A DNA stretch of 14,256 bases from GCA-002282575 sp964519885 (GTDB taxonomy: Bacteria; Pseudomonadota; Gammaproteobacteria; Thiomicrospirales; Thiomicrospiraceae), in NCBI GenBank assembly GCA_964519885.1, contig CAZFLX010000040.1:1-14256 (forward strand), written 5' to 3'. Under the pieces are notes generated by a model that did not search any database, was not told where the DNA came from, and was given only the letters and a program-made list of their open reading frames with translations. The position numbers and the translations under genes are program-made. Positions 1 through 7,100 of the stretch are shown here, one piece after another (the stretch's first letter is position 1; each line of letters opens with the position of its first letter).

Positions 1-194
1 CAGACGCGGAACGACTGTTTGACAAGTACTACCGTGCACCGACATCGCATCGGGTTAGTGGGTCGGGTATTGGTCTTTATTTGGTTAAAGCATTAAGCGA
101 GGCCATGCACGCACGCATTAGCTACACCTATTCCGATACGCAGGTTTGCTTCACGGTTTACTTTCCAATCGAAATACCAGAGGAGGGCGAATGA
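1..194 (+). CDS. Sensor histidine kinase, C-terminal end (partial)
   Basis: The 3' end of a two-component sensor kinase whose start lies left of the window. The reading frame begins at base 3 and stops with TGA at 192-194, giving 63 visible residues. They begin DAERLFDKYYRAP, which resembles the F-box region of the HATPase_c domain. The G2 ATP-lid motif GSGIGLYLVKAL follows at about bases 60-95, and then comes the last beta strand of the ATPase fold. This domain binds ATP and phosphorylates the kinase's own histidine, which passes phosphate to the partner regulator. The H-box, the sensor and any membrane segments are outside the window, so the signal is unknown. The stop codon overlaps the start of the next gene (ATGA), so the two are translationally coupled and almost certainly a cognate pair. 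Confidence 0.88.
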   Translation, partial: DAERLFDKYYRAPTSHRVSGSGIGLYLVKALSEAMHARISYTYSDTQVCFTVYFPIEIPEEGE

Positions 195-865
195 AACTAT
201 TACTGGTCGAAGATCATGAGTTGTTACGCGAGGCGTTAAGCCATCAGTTAAGCCAAGCAGGTTTTAGCGTTGCAGCATTTGAGTCGGTAGAGGAAGTGGT
301 AGAAAAGCCTTTGGATGATTGGGATTTAGCGGTGCTCGATGTGAATTTGCCTGGTGAAAAAGGAACGGTGCTGGCGCAACGGTTACGTCAAAGCCATCCT
401 AAAATGGGTATTGTGGTGTTTACGGTAGTAAAAGAGCTGACGGAAAAAGTCAGTGCTTACCAAGCAGGTGCCGATGTTTACTTGACCAAACCCATTGATT
501 CTGCTGAGCTGATTTGTGTACTTAATGCCTTGCTAAGCAGAAATCAGGTGCTATTAGCCACCGATGCGAGCCATTTTCAGCTTTACGTGCAGGGTCGGCT
601 GATGGTTAGTAAGTCGGGCGAAACCCTAAGGCTAACTGGTGATGAAACACATGTACTTCGTGCCTTTATGCTTTCGGCCAATAAGCAATTAGAGACCTGG
701 CAAATTTTGTCGTTACTGAATAAAACCGACCAAGACAAAGCCGTCATCGAGGTTTTTATCTCTCGCTTGCGTAAAAAGTTGGTCGAATTAACGCATGACA
801 AACAGGTGCTGGAAACCCTGCGTCATAAAGGTTATCAATTGAATATGAGCTTCAAGGTGCATTAA
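191..865 (+). CDS. OmpR/PhoB-type response regulator
   Basis: A 224-residue DNA-binding response regulator. The start at 191 is chosen over an upstream in-frame TTG at 146 because a strong Shine-Dalgarno (AGGAGGG, 181-187) precedes it, it overlaps the kinase stop, and the protein then begins MKLLLVEDHELLREAL as receiver domains do. Receiver landmarks are the acidic pair E7-D8, phospho-acceptor D50 (LAVLDVNLPG), conserved T78 and K100 (YLTKPID). The C-terminal part, about residues 130-224, looks like an OmpR/PhoB winged helix, with a recognition-helix region near VIEVFISRLRKKL and an ending typical of the family (LETLRHKGYQLN). Phosphorylated dimers of this family bind direct repeats at promoters. 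The giant surface-protein gene starts 268 bp downstream in the same direction and is the natural candidate target, but no binding site could be assigned. An autoregulatory role is equally possible. Confidence 0.93.
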   Translation: MKLLLVEDHELLREALSHQLSQAGFSVAAFESVEEVVEKPLDDWDLAVLDVNLPGEKGTVLAQRLRQSHPKMGIVVFTVVKELTEKVSAYQAGADVYLTKPIDSAELICVLNALLSRNQVLLATDASHFQLYVQGRLMVSKSGETLRLTGDETHVLRAFMLSANKQLETWQILSLLNKTDQDKAVIEVFISRLRKKLVELTHDKQVLETLRHKGYQLNMSFKVH

Positions 866-876
866 CTAGTTGATGC
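859..876. promoter_or_regulatory. 18-bp near-perfect palindrome at the end of the regulator gene
   Basis: GCATTAACTAGTTGATGC reads almost the same on both strands, with a single mismatched pair that would be G-U in RNA. It includes the TAA stop of the response regulator. It could be a weak transcript 3'-end hairpin, although no T-run follows directly, or an operator. The function is unknown. Confidence 0.3.
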
Positions 877-993
877 CATAAGTGAGTAGATGAAATTTTT
901 ATTAAATTTTCTTATGGTTGAATTTGTTTTGCTTATAACATGATTACCTTATTTTTATTAAAAATATAGTTTTATCAAATGGTTGTGTTAACT

Positions 994-1022
994 TTGTTCA
1001 AATAATGCAGGGTGGTTAGTAT
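994..1022 (+). promoter_or_regulatory. Possible sigma-70 promoter for the giant gene
   Basis: The gap 866-1133 is AT-rich and holds no convincing gene. Within it, TTGTTC (994-999) and TAGTAT (1017-1022) are separated by 17 bp, which fits a -35/-10 pair of modest quality (3/6 and 4/6 matches to consensus). Transcription would begin near 1029, about 105 bases before the ATG at 1134. A perfect 8-bp palindrome GGTTAACC (1027-1034) sits at the expected start. This is a hand match only; several other AT-rich hexamers in the gap could serve. Confidence 0.22.
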
Positions 1023-1133
1023 AGAAGGTTAACCAAATAAACTCAAAGCTTGCAGTTTTTTGCAAGGTTGGCAAAAGTTGCTTTAGTAATATCGTTACAA
1101 ATATTGTTTAAAGCACAGCTTTCGGAGATTATC

Positions 1134-4100
1134 ATGGCCACTTCCATCCAAAACCCCAGCAACACCAACATCATCGTCAATGAGTGGACCAATGTTTACA
1201 ACTCGGCGCCAGTTGGCGGCTTTAGTGGCACCGTGCGCATTGTGGTGGAGGTGGGTAGCGGCACCATCAAGCTTGCCAACAGCAGCACCGGCGTCACTGC
1301 CATTACCCAAGGGTACGGCGATCTGTATGGCGGCTCAGCCAAAAGCATTGCCTTTGAGGGTAGTCAGACGCAGGTGAACGCTGCGTTGTTGTCGTTGCAG
1401 GCCTTCAACAACGATGCAAATCAGCTGGCCAATCTTAAGATCAGCGCCGTCAAGGCAGGGAGCGCCTACAACCCCGACAACGGGCATTACTACCAGGCAA
1501 TCTATTCCTCGGGGGGCATTGGTTGGCTGGATGCCAAGGCAGCAGCGGCTTCTGCGCCACTCAAGTTCAACGGCCTGCAAGGTTACCTGGCCACCATCAC
1601 CAGTGCGAAAGAAAACGAGTTCATCCTGAACAAACTGCCCGCCGATGCCTGGATTGGCGCTACCGACAAGGACCAGGAAGGTCATTGGAAGTGGGACACC
1701 GGGCCTGAAGCTGGCCAGGAATTTTGGTACTGGGATGGCTCAAAAGGCGTGACGGTTAGCAGCCGATACCACAACTGGAATTCCAATGAACCCAACAACA
1801 GCGCCAGCCACTCGGGATCTCCCGAAGGGGAAGATTACGGACAGTTTTATGTCAGTGGCGGATCACCAGGCAAATGGAATGACCTCCCAGGAGCCGGCGC
1901 TGCCTCTGGCAAACTCAAGTATTACGTCGTTGAATATGGCGGCATGGGAAGTGACGCCCCCACCGAGGCTGCTGCATCGTCCTCTTCTACCTTAACGGTG
2001 CAGGCCAGGCCGGTCATCACCAGCAACGACGGCGGCGCCACGGCCAGCATCAACTACGCTGAAAACGGCACCGCAGCCGTCACCATCGTCACCGCCACCG
2101 ATGCCGACAGCGGGGACACCAAGAGCTACAGCATCAGCGGCACCGATGTTGACGATTTTTCGATTAACAGCAGCACCGGCGCGCTCACGTTCAAAAGCAG
2201 CCCCAACTACGAAGTTCCCACCGACAGCGATGGCAATAACAGCTATGTCGTGACGGTGACGGTGAGAGATGGTGCAAACCTGACCGACAGCCAGACCCTG
2301 ACGGTCAACGTCACCAACGCCAACGATGTGCCCACCACCACCGGCGCCTTGCCGGCCAGCATCGCGGTGAATGAAGATGAAACCGTCAACGTGGACTTGT
2401 CGGCCATCAGCATCAGCGACGAGGACCCGAGCGACACCGTCACGATCAAGCTGGCCGCCAGCGAGGGCACCTTGGCAGCCACTGGCGCAGATGGGGTCAC
2501 CGTGGTGGGCAGTGGCTCCAACACCCTGACCTTGACCGGCACGCCAGCGGCTGTGAGCGCCTATCTGGATACCGCCACCCACATCCAGTACACCGGCGCG
2601 CTCAATGACAACGGCAGCCCAGCCGCCACCATCGCCGTCAGCTACAAAGACAGCACCATGAGCAGCTTCCTGACGCTGGGCTCGGCGATTGCGGTCAACA
2701 TCACTGCCGTCAACGATGCGCCAGTCATTGCCTCGGCTGGCACAGCAGCAACCCTGCCCGGCATCCACGAAGACCAAAGCAGCGCCACCAACGCGGGCGC
2801 CACGGTCAACAGCCTGTTTGCCCCCCGCTTTACCGATGTGGACAGCGGCGCCAAGATGAGCGGCATCGTGGTGGTGGGGGACGCATCGACAGCCACCCAA
2901 GGCACCTGGCAGTACAGCACCGACAGCGGTGCCAATTGGTACGCCATTGGCACTGTCAGCACTACGGCGGGTCTGGTGTTGTCCAACAGCACCGCCAACG
3001 GTAGCGCCACCCAGCTGCGCTTTGCTCCCGCCCAAGACTGGAACGGCACTCCCGGCGCCCTGACCGTCAAGCTGCTGGACAACACCCAGGCCAGCTTTAC
3101 CAGTGGCGCCACCCAAGTCACGCTGGACACCACCACCAACCCCGCCAGCTCTGCCGCATCCACCAATGCGGTCAATCTGACCACCAGCGTGGCAGCGGTG
3201 AATGATTTGCCGGAGATCACCAGCGCCGCTGGCGCGGCCAGCCTGACCGAAACCGCTGACTGGGACAGCAGCGTCACGGCCTCGGGCGCCTTGACCGGCA
3301 CGCTGGAGGCCAGCGACGTGGAGGATGGCACTGGCGTCACCTACGGCATTCGCGGCGGCACCAGCAACGCCGTCGCCGGCACCGTCACCAAGGCCGGTTT
3401 CTTCGGCACGCTGGTGTTGAACACCGGCACCAAGGAATGGACTTACGTCCCCGGCAATTTCACCGCCATCAACGCGCTAAACGACGGGCAAACCGCCACC
3501 GACGTTTTCGAGTTCAGCATCACTGATGCCGCCGGTGCCACCGCCCGCCAGGCGCTGACCATCACCTACACCGGCACCAACGACACACCGCTGGTAAAGG
3601 CGGGTGCCAACCCGATTCCCGACCAGAAATTCAACGGCACCGGCAGCTGGAGTTACCAGATTCCCGCCGACATCTTTACCGATGCCGACGGCACGAACCT
3701 GACTTACACCGTTCAGGTGGTGGATGACTCGGGCAATGTGATTGACACCATCACCAACGCAACTGGGACTGATGCCAACAAGCCCTCCAACTGGCTGATC
3801 TTCAACGAAGACTCGCGCACGCTCAGCGGCGAACCCACCGCCACGGCACCGCTGCCGCTCAACATCAAGATCACCGCTTCGGACGGCGGCACCAACGTGG
3901 TGACTGACACCTTCACGGTGACGCTGGTTCAACCCAATTCTGCTGACAACCCTGCTCCTGGAGCTGTGACAGCACCTACCCCGGCTGCCACTTTCCCGGG
4001 GCTGGCCATTGCAGGCGATGCGGCCTATACCGAAAACGCCGCGCCCAAGGCGCTGGCCCCTGCACTGGCGATTGCCGATAGTGACAGCCTCACCCTGGCC

Positions 4101-7100
4101 AGCGCCACGGTGACCATTAGCGCGGGCAAGGTCGATGGCGACCTGCTGGCGTTCAATAACGACAACGCCACCAACTTCGGCAACATCCTCGCGACATACA
4201 ACGCGACCGATGGCCAGCTCATGCTGGCCTCAGCCAGCAGCTCCGCCACCCTTGCCCAATGGGAAGCTGCGCTCAAGGCCGTCACCTTCTATTCCAGCAG
4301 CGACAACCCTGGCACCAACCGCACCGTGTCGTGGCAGGTGAACGACGGCGCCAACCCCAGCGACATCGGCACCACCAGCATCGTGGTGACGCCAGTCAAC
4401 GATGCGCCGGTAGCTACCAAGCTGTCCGATGTCACCCATGCCAGCAATGCCTTGTGGGAACTGGATGTCGATGGCACAGACAACAACCTGTTCACCGATG
4501 CCGAAGCCGAGACCATCACCTACAGTGCCACGCTGGCCGATGGCAGCGACTTGCCCAGCTGGCTGAGCTTCGATGCCACCACCCACACCTTCAGCGGCAA
4601 CCCACCTGCGGGCCTGCCCTCCCTGAACCTGAAGGTCATCGGCACGGACGCCAGCAATGCCGAAATTTTCACCACCTTCACCCTCAACCTGACCAGCCCC
4701 ACCAGCGGCGGGGCGGCGGCCAACACCACGGGTACGGTCAGCATCAGTGGCAGCACCACACTCGGCGCAGAGCTGATAGCCGCCACCAGTGATGGCGATG
4801 GCTTGACCGGCACCGTCACCTACCAGTGGCAGAAGTCCAGCGACGGCAACACCTGGATCGACATTGGCGGCGAACGCGCCCAGGGCAGTGCGTTCACCAT
4901 CACCCAGGCTGAATCCAAACAGCAGCTGCGCGTGCAGGCTTTCTACAACGACGCTGGCGGTTTTGCTGAGGCCCCCGTCTCGAATGCGCTAACCATCCCT
5001 GCACTGAACCTGAAGGGCACTGTCACGGTCAACGGCAGCCCGCTACCCGGTCAAACGTTGGTGGCGTCGCTCAGCGATGGCAACGGCATCGTGGGCGTTA
5101 CGCCAACCTACACCTGGTACCGGGGAGATACCTCCGGCGCACAAACCACCGTGGTCGGTGGCAACTTCAGCGCCTACACCCTGAGCAACGACGACGGCGG
5201 CAAATTCATCACCGTGCGCGTGACCTACACCGACAACGAAGGCACCACCGAGAACGTCACCGGCAGCAGCAGCCAAATTCAGTTGGGTGCGGAGCCCCCC
5301 AAAGCAGTGAACGATACGGGCACTGCCACCGAAGCAGGCGGTTTGAACAACGCCACCGCTGGCAGCAACGCCAGCGGCAATGTGCTGGGCAACGACACCG
5401 ACCTCAACACCAGCGACACCAAAACCGTGACCGGGCTACGCACCGGCAATGTCGAAGGCCTGGGCGATGGCGCGGTGCTGGTCGATGGCGCTTACACCCT
5501 CGAGGGTACCTACGGCACACTGAGCATCACCGCCAGCACTGGCGCCTACACCTACACCGTCCACCAAGATGCCGCCAACGTGCAGGCACTCACGGCAGGT
5601 CAAACGGCCACCGACGTTTTCAACTACACGGTCGCTGACGGCACCCAGCTGTCGGACGTGGGCTTGCTGACCATCACCCTGACCGGCGCCGACGATGCCC
5701 TGGTGGTCAGCAACCTGCCCGCCACGTTCACGGTCACCGAAGACGTGACCATGGCCATCGACTTTGGCAACAGCTTCAACCTGAGCGACCCTGACTTCCC
5801 GGGTGCTGCCACCGTCACGCTGAAGGCCAGCAAAGGCACGCTCAGCGGTGCAAGCGCACTGGATGTAACGGTGTCTGACAGCGGTACGGGCGCCCTGACT
5901 CTGGTGGGCACGCTGGGCAACATCAGCACCTGGCTGAAAACCATTGGCAGTCTGCAATACACCAGCGCGCTGAACGACAGCGGCACCCCTGGCGCCACGC
6001 TGACGCTCAAATCAGGTGGCATCACTCTGGGAACGGCCAGTATCCATATCACGCCGGTCAATGATGCGCCGGTGATCAGCAGCAACGGCGGTGATGCACC
6101 AACCCCCATCGACTACGAAGAAAACGGTACAACTGCGGTGACCACCGTCACGGCCACCGACCCGGACAGCGGAGACACCCAAACTTTCAGCATCAGCGGC
6201 GGGGACGATGCCGACCTGTTCCGTATCAACGCCGGCACCGGGGCGCTGACCTTCAGGAACAGCCCCAACTATGAGGTTCCAGCCGATGCCGATAACAACA
6301 ACAGCTATATCGTCACGGTCAAAGTGGCTGATGCCGCAGGCTTGACCGACGAGCAAACGCTCACCATCAACGTGACCGACGACACCAGTGCCGATGACCC
6401 CATCGAAACGGGTGGTGCCGGTTCGGAAACGATTACTGCCCCAGCGGACAACGCAAAAATCAACGTCACAGGCAGTGGCACCACCACCATTACCAATCCA
6501 GCCGGCAATTTGACGATTGCCAACAGCGGCTCAGGTACCGTCGTGGTGGAAGGGCTGAACCCTGGCGCCACGGTCAACACCAGCGGCACTGGCGCTACCC
6601 AGATCAGCGACCCTGAAGGCAGTCTTACCGTGGCCAACAGCGGCACGGGCACGGTGACGGTGGATGGCTTGAATACGGACAGCGTTTTGAGCACCACCGG
6701 CAGCGGCCCGACGGCCGTGACCAACCCGGATGGCAACCTGAGCGTGGCCAACAACGGCACGGGTACGGTGACTGTCGGTGGACTCAACTCCGGTGCCAGC
6801 CTGACGGCCAATGGCACAGGCCCGACCCAGGTCAACGACCCTGAAGGCCACCTGACGGTGAATAACAGCGGTAGCGGTGTGGTGACAGTCGATGGCCTGA
6901 ATACGGGCAGTGTTTTGACCACCAGCGGCAGCGGCCCCACGGCTGTCACCAACCCAGACGGCAACCTGGAAGTGGCCAACAACGGCGCGGGCACGGTAAC
7001 GGTCAGCGGACTCAACCCCGGTGCCAGCCTGACGGCCAGCGGTACAGGCCCGACCCAGGTCAACGACCCTGAAGGCAGTCTCAGCATCAACAACAACAAC

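Noticed and set aside
895..962. Direct repeat ATTTTTATTAAA at 895-906 and 951-962
   Set aside because: Low-complexity AT sequence in an AT-rich gap; 56-bp spacing does not match known OmpR-type site geometry.
1992..3340. Minus-strand frames of 230-370 codons opposite the adhesin N-terminal half
   Set aside because: Shadow frames caused by GC-rich codon bias; Gly/Ala/Val-rich with no recognisable fold or ribosome site.
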